Positions 1 to 7,395 of a stretch of DNA of 64,000 nt are shown piece after piece (positions within the stretch are counted from its first letter, which is position 1; each line of letters starts with the position of its first letter). Source of the stretch: Hydrococcus rivularis NIES-593 (GTDB lineage: Bacteria; Cyanobacteriota; Cyanobacteriia; Cyanobacteriales; Microcystaceae); assembly GCF_001904635.1 (NCBI RefSeq), contig NZ_MRCB01000003.1, forward strand, positions 123,976 to 187,975, read 5' to 3'. The position numbers and the translations under genes are program-made. Under the pieces are notes generated by a model. The model did no database searches. It had not been told where the DNA came from and was given only the letters and a program-made list of their open reading frames with translations.

Positions 1-62
1 GAGAGGGGTTGGGGGTGAGGGCGATCGACTCTCTCTGTCATCAATGAATGAAAAATGGTATA
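1..62. repeat. Dispersed repeat R1, copy a (cut by window edge)
   Basis: G-rich tract followed by a conserved tail. The segment matches 36008-36068 almost base for base, including the core GGGTGAGGGCGATCGACT and the tail ATGAATGAAAAATG. A third copy of the G-rich half lies near 15305-15350, and a fragment of the tail lies reversed at 16041-16057. The left end is outside the window. Confidence 0.7.
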
Positions 63-167
63 ACAGATCGATTGCTTAGTATTGCCAAAAAAGTAAGGGT
101 GAGTAATACTCACCCTTTTAGCTTAAAAAAGTACGAGAAAATTATATTCAATACCAAAAAACAATCG

Positions 168-947
168 CTAACCTCTAAACTGTTTTTCCACTGCACTAAC
201 TAACCAATCGCGGGGAAAAAAGCGAGAGAGATTAACCATCAATTTATTGCCGACACCGCCAGTAACTATATGAGACTGATTTTGTTCTAAAGCTTTCAGG
301 GCATCTCTGACCACTTCTTCTGCTGGAGTATATCGATTCCCGTTCTTACCAGCAAAAGATGAGGGAAACTTGGCAACTTTGAAGAACTCAGATTCTGTTG
401 CTCCCGGACATAAGGCTAAAATACGAACGCCAGTGCCTTGATTTTCTGCCCAAAGTGCTTCGCTAAAGTTGAGAACGAATGCTTTTGTGGCAGCATAAAC
501 AGATAGATAGGGCAGGGGTTGAAAACCTGCAATAGAAGAGACATTGATAACTCCTCCCGAACCGCGTTGTTTCATGCCAGGGAGAAATCGATAGGTCAAT
601 TCAACCAACGTCGTAATGTTGAGTTGAATCATTTCTACCTGTCGCTGTAAGTCTGTGTCTACAAACGCGCCATAATCGCCAAAACCCGCATTGTTAATCA
701 ATAAATCTATTGTCAATCCTTTTTCAGAAATTGCATCGGCTACGGATTGTGTTGCTCCTGGCGCGGTCAGATCTTGGACGATAACCTCTGAGCGAACCTG
801 AAATTGCTCTTGGAGTTGTTTGGCAAGTTGCGCTAATTTCTCTTCAGAACGAGCAACTAAGACCACATCGGTCTTGCGGGCAGCTAATTCTCTAGCAAAA
901 GCTGCACCAATTCCAGAAGATGCACCAGTGATTAATGCGGTTTTCAT
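168..947 (-). CDS. Short-chain dehydrogenase/reductase (SDR), classical type
   Basis: NAD(P)-dependent oxidoreductase of 259 residues with a single Rossmann domain, cytoplasmic. The cofactor motif TGASSGIG is at residues 7-14, NNAG at 85-88, the catalytic serine near 137-138, and Tyr151 and Lys155 form the YxxxK pair. The length is typical of classical SDRs. The sequence resembles the DltE/YqjQ-like group of general short-chain oxidoreductases, but the substrate cannot be read from it. It starts at the ATG whose complement is at 945-947 and is divergent from the permease gene to its right. Family is certain, substrate unknown. Confidence 0.9.
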   Translation of the reverse strand: MKTALITGASSGIGAAFARELAARKTDVVLVARSEEKLAQLAKQLQEQFQVRSEVIVQDLTAPGATQSVADAISEKGLTIDLLINNAGFGDYGAFVDTDLQRQVEMIQLNITTLVELTYRFLPGMKQRGSGGVINVSSIAGFQPLPYLSVYAATKAFVLNFSEALWAENQGTGVRILALCPGATESEFFKVAKFPSSFAGKNGNRYTPAEEVVRDALKALEQNQSHIVTGGVGNKLMVNLSRFFPRDWLVSAVEKQFRG

Positions 948-1074
948 GGTATTTAGTATAAGAGTTGCGGCTTTTGTTAAAAATTGTAACGCAAGCGTTC
1001 GAGTTGTTCTAATATCTAAGATCGATTTAAATGGTCAGGGATAAAGATATTGCCGCCGATAATCACCGATAGCG

Positions 1075-2247
1075 ATGAAATTTGATAAACCGCTTTATTA
1101 TTTGCTCAAGTCGCAGCTTGGTGGCATATCAATCATGGATCGCTATATCGTCACTGAGTCGATCGGGCCTTTTCTTTTGAGTGTTGGCATTTTTTCTTCT
1201 TTAGGCGTTGCGATCGGTTATTTGTCCGACTTGATTAACAAAGTTATTGAATCCAATTTGCCAATCGTGCAAGCAGCGCAAGTATTGCTGTTGAAAGTGC
1301 CCGAATTTGTCTCCTATGCCTTGCCGATCTCAGTTCTTCTGTCTTCGCTAATGGTATTCGGTCGCCTCAGCAACAATAGCGAGATAATTGCCTTGCGCAG
1401 TTGCGGTGTCAGTCTCTATCGAATTGTAGCTCCCGCGATCGCGCTTAGCCTATTAGTTACAGGCATAACCTTTCTCTTCAACGAATTAGTCGTTCCCGCA
1501 GCCAATTATCGAGCTACAGCTATCTTAGTGGAATCTATCCAGGAAGAACATCCCTTTTGGCAAACGAGAGACATTTTTTATCCCGACTACGAGAGAGTGA
1601 CGTTGCCCAATGGCGAAACTAGGCAGAGACTCAAAAGCTTGTTTTATGCCAAACAATTTGATGGCAAACAGATGAAAATGCTGACTATTTTGCAATGGTT
1701 AGGAGAAAACTTAAACCAAATTATTATTTCTGACTCGGCAAGTTGGAACGGGGAGCAACAAACTTGGGATTTTTTTAATGGCACGATCTATAAAATCGCT
1801 CCCGATACTTCCTACGACGAGACACTTTCATTCGATCGCCGACAGATTCCCTTCTCCAGAGTTCCTTTCGATCTCGCCGTTCTCGGTCGCGATCCCGATG
1901 AAATGAACATTGCTCAAGCGCAAGCATATATAAAACTCCTCCGACAGACAGGCGATGAAAAGAAGCTTCTCATGTTTCAAGTGAGAACCCAACAAAAAAT
2001 GGCATTTCCTTTTGTTTGTCTGGTATTTGGCGTAGTCGGATCGGCGTTGGGAAGTCGTCCTCAACACGTGAGTCGAGCAACCAGTTTTGGATTGAGCGTC
2101 GCGATCGTGTTTCTTTATTACGTGTTAGGATTCTCGCTGGGAAGCTTCGGCACGATTGGAATTTTTTCTCCCTTTCTGGCGGCGTGGTTGCCCAATTTTA
2201 TTGGTTTGGGAGTGGGATTTTGGCTGTTAGGGAGAACCGACTCATAG
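1075..2247 (+). CDS. LptF/LptG (YjgP/YjgQ) family permease
   Basis: Inner-membrane protein of 390 residues belonging to the permease family that pairs with LptB to extract lipopolysaccharide toward the outer membrane. Hydrophobic segments cluster at the N-terminus (about residues 35-60, 80-100 and 120-145) and C-terminus (about 305-385), with a soluble beta-rich periplasmic region between them, as expected for the family. The core motif MDRYI begins at residue 21, so the ATG at 1135 is an alternative start. I kept the upstream ATG at 1075 because cyanobacterial members often have an N-terminal extension. No lptB or second permease is adjacent. Confidence 0.85.
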   Translation: MKFDKPLYYLLKSQLGGISIMDRYIVTESIGPFLLSVGIFSSLGVAIGYLSDLINKVIESNLPIVQAAQVLLLKVPEFVSYALPISVLLSSLMVFGRLSNNSEIIALRSCGVSLYRIVAPAIALSLLVTGITFLFNELVVPAANYRATAILVESIQEEHPFWQTRDIFYPDYERVTLPNGETRQRLKSLFYAKQFDGKQMKMLTILQWLGENLNQIIISDSASWNGEQQTWDFFNGTIYKIAPDTSYDETLSFDRRQIPFSRVPFDLAVLGRDPDEMNIAQAQAYIKLLRQTGDEKKLLMFQVRTQQKMAFPFVCLVFGVVGSALGSRPQHVSRATSFGLSVAIVFLYYVLGFSLGSFGTIGIFSPFLAAWLPNFIGLGVGFWLLGRTDS

Positions 2248-2250
2248 TTA

Positions 2251-2334
2251 AAGTCGTCCAAAGACGACTAGATAGGCATCTGAGTCCATTTTAATGGACT
2301 TTATATATAAGACGGGGAATTCATTCCCCGACGG
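2251..2334 (+). repeat. Multi-hairpin dispersed repeat R2, copy A
   Basis: Three perfect hairpins in tandem just after the permease stop. Stem 1 pairs AGTCGTC (2252-2258) with GACGACT (2263-2269). Stem 2 pairs AGTCCATT (2283-2290) with AATGGACT (2293-2300). Stem 3 pairs CGGGGAAT (2313-2320) with ATTCCCCG (2323-2330). The same succession of stems recurs near 4911-5022 and, on the other strand, near 35577-35690. It may also act as the terminator of the permease gene. Confidence 0.7.
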
Positions 2335-2399
2335 TTAATGAAACTTAGGCGAGAGTATGACAAGTATAATCCGAATACGGGTCTTTAGTCTCCATTGCT

Positions 2400-3647
2400 A
2401 TGTTGTCAGTCAAAGAAGCAGAATCAATCATTCTAGAGCTAGTTAAGCCACTCGATACGCGAAAAGACACCGAAGTCGTTACTCTAGAAGATGCCACGGG
2501 TCGCATTCTGGCGCAACCCGTTACTAGCGAGCTAGATTTTCCCTACTGGGATAATTCGGCGATGGATGGCTATGCAGTTAAGTTTGCCGATGTTGAATCC
2601 TGTAGTGCCGAATCTCCCGCCGTTTTAGAAATTGTCGAAGAGATTCCCGCCGGAGTTCAGCCCAAAAGCGCGATCGCATCGGGACAAGCAGCCCGCATTT
2701 TTACTGGGGCGATGATGCCAGAAGGGGCAGATACTATTGTCATACAGGAGAATACCAAACGAGAAGGAAATTGCGTTTTAGTGCTATCTCCTCCAAGTAG
2801 GTCAAACGCCTTCGTCCGCCAGCGGGGATCGTTCTACCAGGCAGGCAATCCGCTACTGGAGCCAGGGATACTAATTAATGCGTCTGAGATTGCTGTATTA
2901 GCGACTGCCCAATGTACCCAATTAACGGTCTATCGCCGCCCCCGCGTCGCTATTCTCTCGACGGGAGATGAATTGGTTCCACCCGATAGAACCCTGCAAC
3001 CGGGACAAATTGTAGACTCAAATCAATATGCTTTGGCTGCATTTGTGGCAAGTCAGGGAGGAATTCCCATTCGCTTGGGCATCGTACCCGATAAACCCGA
3101 TCTCCTCAAAGAGAAAATGACTCAAGCGATTGCCACTGCCGACATGGTTCTCTCTACAGGCGGGGTTTCGGTGGGAGATTATGATTATGTCGAGCAACTC
3201 CTCGCCGAGTTGGGGGGAGAAATCCGTATCCGCAGCGTTGCGATTAAACCCGGAAAACCGCTTACGGTTGCCGCGTTTGCCAATGGTTGCACCTACTTTG
3301 GCATTCCCGGAAATCCAGTATCTGCCCTAGTCAGTTGCTGGCGTTTCGTGCAACCTGCTTTGAGAAAGTTATCGGGTTTGTCGGACAATTGGCTGCCGAC
3401 TTTTATGAAAGTGCGATCGCGCGATCGTTTGATTTCTGATGGCAAGCGAGAAACTTATCTTTGGGGACAGTTGCAGTCGGTTGACGGTGTCTGCGAGTTT
3501 CAATTGGCGGGTGGCGCTCAAAATTCAGCCAATCTCATCAATCTAGCACGAACGAACAGTTTGGCTGTTTTACCCGTCGGTCAAACGGCGATCGCGTCAG
3601 GGCAAGAAGTCGATGTGATGCTGGTGGCCGGGGCATTCGGTCGTTGA
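2400..3647 (+). CDS. moeA: Molybdopterin molybdenumtransferase MoeA
   Basis: Inserts molybdate into adenylylated molybdopterin, the last step of molybdenum cofactor synthesis, in the cytoplasm. It has 415 residues, a normal MoeA length. The N-terminal substrate region carries DFPYWDNSAMDGYAV, the MoeA/MogA catalytic domain carries STGDELV and STGGVSVGDYDYVEQ, and KPGKP and GIPGNPVSA follow as in MoeA proteins. The C-terminal MoeA domain IV is present. The start is the ATG at 2400, 65 nt beyond the repeat R2 hairpins. No other molybdenum cofactor genes are in the window. Confidence 0.95.
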   Translation: MLSVKEAESIILELVKPLDTRKDTEVVTLEDATGRILAQPVTSELDFPYWDNSAMDGYAVKFADVESCSAESPAVLEIVEEIPAGVQPKSAIASGQAARIFTGAMMPEGADTIVIQENTKREGNCVLVLSPPSRSNAFVRQRGSFYQAGNPLLEPGILINASEIAVLATAQCTQLTVYRRPRVAILSTGDELVPPDRTLQPGQIVDSNQYALAAFVASQGGIPIRLGIVPDKPDLLKEKMTQAIATADMVLSTGGVSVGDYDYVEQLLAELGGEIRIRSVAIKPGKPLTVAAFANGCTYFGIPGNPVSALVSCWRFVQPALRKLSGLSDNWLPTFMKVRSRDRLISDGKRETYLWGQLQSVDGVCEFQLAGGAQNSANLINLARTNSLAVLPVGQTAIASGQEVDVMLVAGAFGR

Positions 3648-3702
3648 TAGTAGTTAGTAGTTGGGGAAAATGTTAGCGACAACTAACCGCTAACTCATAA
3701 CC
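3648..3702. repeat. Heptamer-type TTAGTNG repeat with inverted halves
   Basis: TAGTAGTTAGTAGTT directly after the moeA stop is followed about 20 nt later by its near complement AACTAACCGCTAACT. The two can pair as a stem between the convergent moeA and THUMP genes and may serve as a shared terminator. Related tracts occur at 26906-26937, 29643-29708 and 40520-40560. Confidence 0.5.
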
Positions 3703-3706
3703 ATTT

Positions 3707-4249
3707 TCAATCAATCCGCATCCAGGGATAGCGTTCTAAATCTTCTCGCTTCCAGCAAGCTAAACCCGCCCATTGACCCAAGGTTTCTACAATCGCGATC
3801 GCATCTGGATTCTCAAAGGTAATGCGTCCTGGCGTTCCCGCTTTCTCCAGTGCTTCTAGCAAAATTTTATCGAGAAAATGCTCTTCATCCAAACTCGAAA
3901 GGCGACCTTTAAAACCGCGACGGTGTATGCGCACGTGAAAACTTTTACCTGCTAGTTGGGGCACCCACTGCAAAACAATCTCTTTTGCCTTAGCTTCAAA
4001 TTCTTCAGGCGATTGAAAAGTAAAGGTATCGGTTACGGGAACGATGCGAGCAATGCGAGTCAAAAAATCGGGATGGTTTGCGATCCACTCCTGTAAGTTT
4101 TCTAGAAATCGGTTGATATCGCCAACTTTCATCGCTAAAACATTAAAAAAGTCCGTTTCATTAACGATTCCAAATCCTTGAAGCTCTTTAAAGGCTTTTT
4201 GAAAGCTATGCTCGTGAAGATTGACGACTACATTCCAATCGTGCATCAT
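3707..4249 (-). CDS. THUMP domain protein (TAN1-like)
   Basis: A 180-residue protein whose whole length matches the THUMP/TAN1-like family, which binds RNA and usually assists tRNA modification. Recognisable blocks are HDWNVVV at the N-terminus, IVPVTDTFTFQSPEEFE in the middle, and KSFHVRIHRRGFKG, the typical THUMP strand-helix core, near residues 103-116. ITFENPDAIAIVETLGQWAGL follows near the C-terminus. There is no catalytic domain, so it probably acts with a partner or as a stand-alone RNA-binding protein. Two adjacent ATG codons open the frame, and GAGGAG lies shortly upstream on this strand. It converges on moeA. Confidence 0.75.
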   Translation of the reverse strand: MMHDWNVVVNLHEHSFQKAFKELQGFGIVNETDFFNVLAMKVGDINRFLENLQEWIANHPDFLTRIARIVPVTDTFTFQSPEEFEAKAKEIVLQWVPQLAGKSFHVRIHRRGFKGRLSSLDEEHFLDKILLEALEKAGTPGRITFENPDAIAIVETLGQWAGLACWKREDLERYPWMRID

Positions 4250-4533
4250 CCTTCTCGCCTCCTCTTATTTTGCTTTTCTACTCCTATTCTCGCTCGGTTT
4301 AAAACTGTCCTGTAATTAAAAGAAATTAAAATAAAGGGTTCTCCGTACTAAAATTATTCAGTTTTCCTCACCTATACCAAAAAAATTTAGTTCGGTTATC
4401 GGGATTAATTAAGTGTTAAAAACCGGATTTACATCGGGTTTATTTATCAATAACATAGGGTTTCAAGAAAGGATTTAAAATCTCAAAAACAAAATCAGCG
4501 ATCGACTAAATATTACACGAGGGAGAATTGAAA

Positions 4534-4647
4534 ATGCTAATTCGTTACAATCCTTGGCAAGACTTTAACGTCCTACAACGTCAAATTAATCACTTATTTG
4601 AGGAAACCAGAGTGCCATCTAATATTTTGGAAAGAAGCTTCATCTGA
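4534..4647 (+). pseudogene. N-terminal remnant of an Hsp20/HspA small heat-shock gene
   Basis: A 37-codon frame encodes MLIRYNPWQDFNVLQRQINH and ends at TGA after FEETRVPSNILERSFI. Cyanobacterial HspA proteins typically begin with a version of M-x-L-V-R-Y-N-P-W-x-E-x-x-x-L-Q-R-Q-x-N-x-L-F-D/E, so the match is clear, yet the alpha-crystallin domain is absent in all frames downstream. The leader GAGGGAGAATTGAAA just before the ATG looks like an intact ribosome binding site. I interpret this as a gene truncated after codon 37. A functional micropeptide cannot be excluded. Confidence 0.65.
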
Positions 4648-4910
4648 AGTTAACTTCCAAAAGTAGACTAAACTGTATCTTTTGGGGAATCTTGACTTTA
4701 TATTGCTAAATATTAATAAGGCTTTTGAATTGAAAAGTTTTCATCTATAATTAGTTTATTCCGTTTAAACTCAGATCTTGTATCTTGGGCATCAACGCCT
4801 AGAACTTTAGTTCTAGGTTCAAAGCTCAACTTTATTAAAATAAACTAAAATTCCTATCAAGCCTCGTTTAAAAGACTTTTTCGATCGAACGGGAAATTAA
4901 TTACAAGAAA

Positions 4911-5022
4911 GTCAGCGATATTCTATTGCTGCCTCTTATTCAAAGTCGTCTTTAGACGACTGTATAAGCAGTTGATACAACTTAATATTTAGGTTCCAAG
5001 AATTTTAATTTCTTTGGGAAAA
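4911..5022 (+). repeat. Multi-hairpin dispersed repeat R2, copy B
   Basis: Begins with GTCAGCGATATTCTATTGCT. A perfect stem AGTCGTCT (4944-4951) / AGACGACT (4954-4961) follows, then AGTTGATACAACT, a degenerate hairpin, and a final palindromic tract around AAGAATTTTAATTTCTTTGG. The order and spacing parallel the reverse complement of copy C at 35577-35690. Confidence 0.6.
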
Positions 5023-5067
5023 CCAAAAGACAATCGCTCAAGTTGAATCATTCAGAAATTAATAATT

Positions 5068-5502
5068 ATGTCAGTCAATTATCAAGGGAAAATCATTACC
5101 CTTTGGATCACTTTCCTTTTAGGAACAATTTTTCACACCGACCTAGGTTTAATGCCTCTGTTTCACGGAAAAAGCGTCGCTCATTCCCATGAAATTGGAG
5201 ATATTTCTTGGGTGATGTGGTTAATGTTAGCTTTTTTTGTCTTGCCAATGTTTGCTATTATCGCTACGGCTTTTACTGAGTCGAAACGCTTCAGAGTTGC
5301 TCATTTTGGCTTAACAGTCTTTTATTCGGTGCTGAATTTACTCCACATCATCCTCGATCTATTTGTAACGCCGATCGCGTGGTATCAAATCACTTTAATG
5401 GTTATTTTATTCGCGATCGGACTTTTGTTAAACCTCGTCTCTTTTCAATGGATGCAACATCCTTCCAGAAGAAAAAGATGGCAAGAAAAAGCATCCTTTT
5501 AG
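5068..5502 (+). CDS. Four-helix membrane protein of unknown function
   Basis: A 144-residue integral membrane protein with about four hydrophobic segments (near residues 9-25, 48-68, 82-102 and 108-128) and a basic C-terminal tail. Histidines lie in or near membrane positions (HTD near residue 23, HGKSVAHSHEIGD at 33-45, HIILD near 93), which could bind a metal or haem, but this is only suggestive. I do not recognise the family. It starts at ATG 5068 and lies 64 nt before a methyltransferase on the same strand, so co-transcription is possible. Confidence 0.7.
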   Translation: MSVNYQGKIITLWITFLLGTIFHTDLGLMPLFHGKSVAHSHEIGDISWVMWLMLAFFVLPMFAIIATAFTESKRFRVAHFGLTVFYSVLNLLHIILDLFVTPIAWYQITLMVILFAIGLLLNLVSFQWMQHPSRRKRWQEKASF

Positions 5503-5566
5503 TACAGAATACAGGAATAAAGAGTCAGGAGAAATATTCCGGACTCCGAACCCCGAACTCTTATAA

Positions 5567-6190
5567 ATGGCTACAATTCTAAGACCCTTAAGCTATAAAT
5601 ATCAGTGGCTCTATGATGGCATTTCTCGTCTAGCTACTCTTGGCGTTGGAGGAGAAAAGCGATTTCGCCATCTTGCCTTGCAAGATTTGGACATTAAACC
5701 CGATACCGAGATTTTAGACCTTTGTTGCGGTGCGGGTCAGACCACTCGATTTTTAGTGCAATTCTCCAATCGCGTGACCGGATTGGATGCATCTGCTCTT
5801 GCCCTTCAAAGAGCTGCTCGTTCGGTCCCTCAAGCCAATTATATCGAAGGGTTGGCAGAAAAAATGCCACTGGCTGACGGACAGTTCGACCTCGTGCACG
5901 CTAGCGTTGCCCTGCACGAGATGGAAAGCGAGCAACTCAAACAAATTTTAAGCGAAGTTTATCGCGTTCTCAAGCCAGGAGGGATTTTTGCCGCGATCGA
6001 CCTCCACAAGCCAACTAACGGCTTATTTTGGCTGCCTCTGGCAACTTTTATGTGGTTGTTTGAAACGGAAACAGCTTGGCAGCTACTAGAGGCAGATTTA
6101 GTCGAGCAACTTAAGGCTGTAGGGTTTTCGGAGTGCCAACAGCGTCTTTATCTCGGAGGAAGTTTGCAAGTCATTCAGGCAAGGAAATAA
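5567..6190 (+). CDS. Class I SAM-dependent methyltransferase
   Basis: A 207-residue soluble methyltransferase with a Methyltransf_11-type fold. Motif I is LDLCCGAGQTTRFL near residues 50-63, the acidic residue ending strand beta-2 is in VTGLDAS, motif II is FDLVHASVALHEM, and the post-motif region is RVLKPGGIF. The LDxCCGxG form with paired cysteines is common in cyanobacterial members related to UbiE-like enzymes. The substrate cannot be assigned. The start is ATG 5567. The next gene begins 34 nt after its stop on the same strand, suggesting an operon. Confidence 0.85.
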   Translation: MATILRPLSYKYQWLYDGISRLATLGVGGEKRFRHLALQDLDIKPDTEILDLCCGAGQTTRFLVQFSNRVTGLDASALALQRAARSVPQANYIEGLAEKMPLADGQFDLVHASVALHEMESEQLKQILSEVYRVLKPGGIFAAIDLHKPTNGLFWLPLATFMWLFETETAWQLLEADLVEQLKAVGFSECQQRLYLGGSLQVIQARK

Positions 6191-6224
6191 GATTAACAAC
6201 GTCCCTATTTATATATATCGATCG

Positions 6225-6773
6225 ATGTTGAAGGTAGATATTCTACAGCCCGATCTCATTTTAGGAGATACCGTGTTGGGCATAACGCCAGAGATTTTGC
6301 ACCATTACCAACTTAAAGGTTTGGTTTTGGATGTGGATGAAACGCTAGTTCCCCTCAGAGTTAGAGAAGTATCTGAAGAATTGATCCAATGGGCGACTGA
6401 AATTAGACAGGTAGCGGAAATCTGGCTGGTTAGTAACAATTTAAGCGAAAATCGCATCGGCAAGATCGCTCAATCCCTTAATGCGCCGTATATCTGGGGG
6501 GCGAGAAAGCCATCTCGGCGGAAGTTGAGACAAGCCCTTGAGGCATTAAATTTACCAGCCTCGCAGGTGGCAATGGTTGGGGATCGCCTTTTTACCGACG
6601 CGATCGCAGGCAACCGCTTGGGAATGTTTACTATTTTAGTAGAGCCAATGGTCGATCCCGCCATGGCAGCACGTTCTTACGCCATCCGTAACTTTGAAGT
6701 TTGGCTATCCAAAAAACTTGGCGTATCTTTAACGACAACTCAACAAATGTTTACAAAAAGTGACGAGACTTAA
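6225..6773 (+). CDS. YqeG family HAD IIIA-type phosphatase
   Basis: A 182-residue haloacid dehalogenase superfamily phosphatase. Motif I is LVLDVDETLVPL with nucleophile and acid Asp residues around residues 37-39. Motif II is WLVSNN, and motif III/IV is MVGDRLFTDAIAGNRLGM. These are the hallmarks of the YqeG group, which in plants and cyanobacteria includes relatives of phosphatidylglycerophosphate phosphatases. That specificity is inference. Start ATG 6225 follows the methyltransferase closely. Confidence 0.85.
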   Translation: MLKVDILQPDLILGDTVLGITPEILHHYQLKGLVLDVDETLVPLRVREVSEELIQWATEIRQVAEIWLVSNNLSENRIGKIAQSLNAPYIWGARKPSRRKLRQALEALNLPASQVAMVGDRLFTDAIAGNRLGMFTILVEPMVDPAMAARSYAIRNFEVWLSKKLGVSLTTTQQMFTKSDET

Positions 6774-7395
6774 GAAAAAGAAAGATAAAAAAATAATTAA
6801 GGAATTCAAGAATTCGGAAAATTTGGGGAATTCTATATATAGGTTTCAAATGGGGTCAGCCAATATAAAGACCCTAAATATAATAAAAATCAATAAGAAA
6901 ATGGAGAGCGCTAGTTCTGGCATCAGTAAAGATGGATCTGGCGCTTTCTGATGTATTGCCAATCGACGGGAATCGGAGGAAACAAGTAAAGCTTAAGGAA
7001 AGGGATCGATAGAAAAGGTCAAAATAAAATAAATCAATAAGACTAAAAAATAATAAATAACTAAATTGCAATAACTGACAAAACACCAACCATTACTGTT
7101 GGCAATATCCAAGTTTTTGGCAAACAAATGCCATGAAATTTAAATTTGCTAAAAGCGAAATAATTGTGAATTGAAGTCAAAAGCGCGATTGTCATAAACC
7201 GTTACAGAAAGGCGATCGCGATACCGAATTGCGCACAAAATTTAACCCAAATCTATTCGCTTCTTAACCTGGGAATGAAACTCTACTAAATGGTAAACCT
7301 TACCAGCGCAAGAGTACGGGAAGTTGGTCATGACTTCTGTGCTAGGGTAGCTCTTTTTTAACCTTTTGAGGAGTTCTTAACAGAATTTGATAACT
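6774..7395. other. Leader region of the giant phosphatase gene (about 620 nt, no gene)
   Basis: Long AT-rich intergenic region with no credible ORF. It contains a palindromic tract with AGCGCTAGTTCTGG and TCTGGCGCT arms around 6906-6948, and a candidate PHO box at 7241-7270. A GAGGAG sequence lies at 7368-7373 upstream of the phosphatase start. The long leader suits a regulated gene. Confidence 0.5.
7241..7270 (+). promoter_or_regulatory. Candidate PHO box (three 8-mers, 11-bp period)
   Basis: TTTAACCC (7241-7248), TCTATTCG (7252-7259) and CTTAACCT (7263-7270) are separated by 3-nt spacers. The described cyanobacterial PHO box for SphR is repeats of PyTTAAPyPy(T/A) with an 11-bp period. The outer repeats fit at seven or eight of eight positions and the middle one at five. 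It lies 126 nt before the ATG of a phosphatase gene, which gives functional support. Binding itself is inference. Confidence 0.5.

Larger units (their letters stand above)
4250..5067. other. 818-nt region with no intact gene
   Basis: AT-rich DNA holding a 5' remnant of a small heat-shock gene (4534-4647), a perfect hairpin CCTAGAACT/AGTTCTAGG at 4798-4817, and copy B of the multi-hairpin repeat R2 (about 4911-5022). I see no other coding potential and no CIRCE operator upstream of the hsp remnant. Confidence 0.6.

Noticed and set aside
4300-4533. Possible CIRCE or other heat-shock operator before the hsp20 remnant
   Set aside because: No TTAGCACTC-N9-GAGTGCTAA-like inverted repeat is present.
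6874-7089. 71-codon minus-strand frame in the phosphatase leader
   Set aside because: Composition is Phe/Leu/Ser-rich as expected of translated AT-rich DNA, with no ribosome binding site or recognisable motif.
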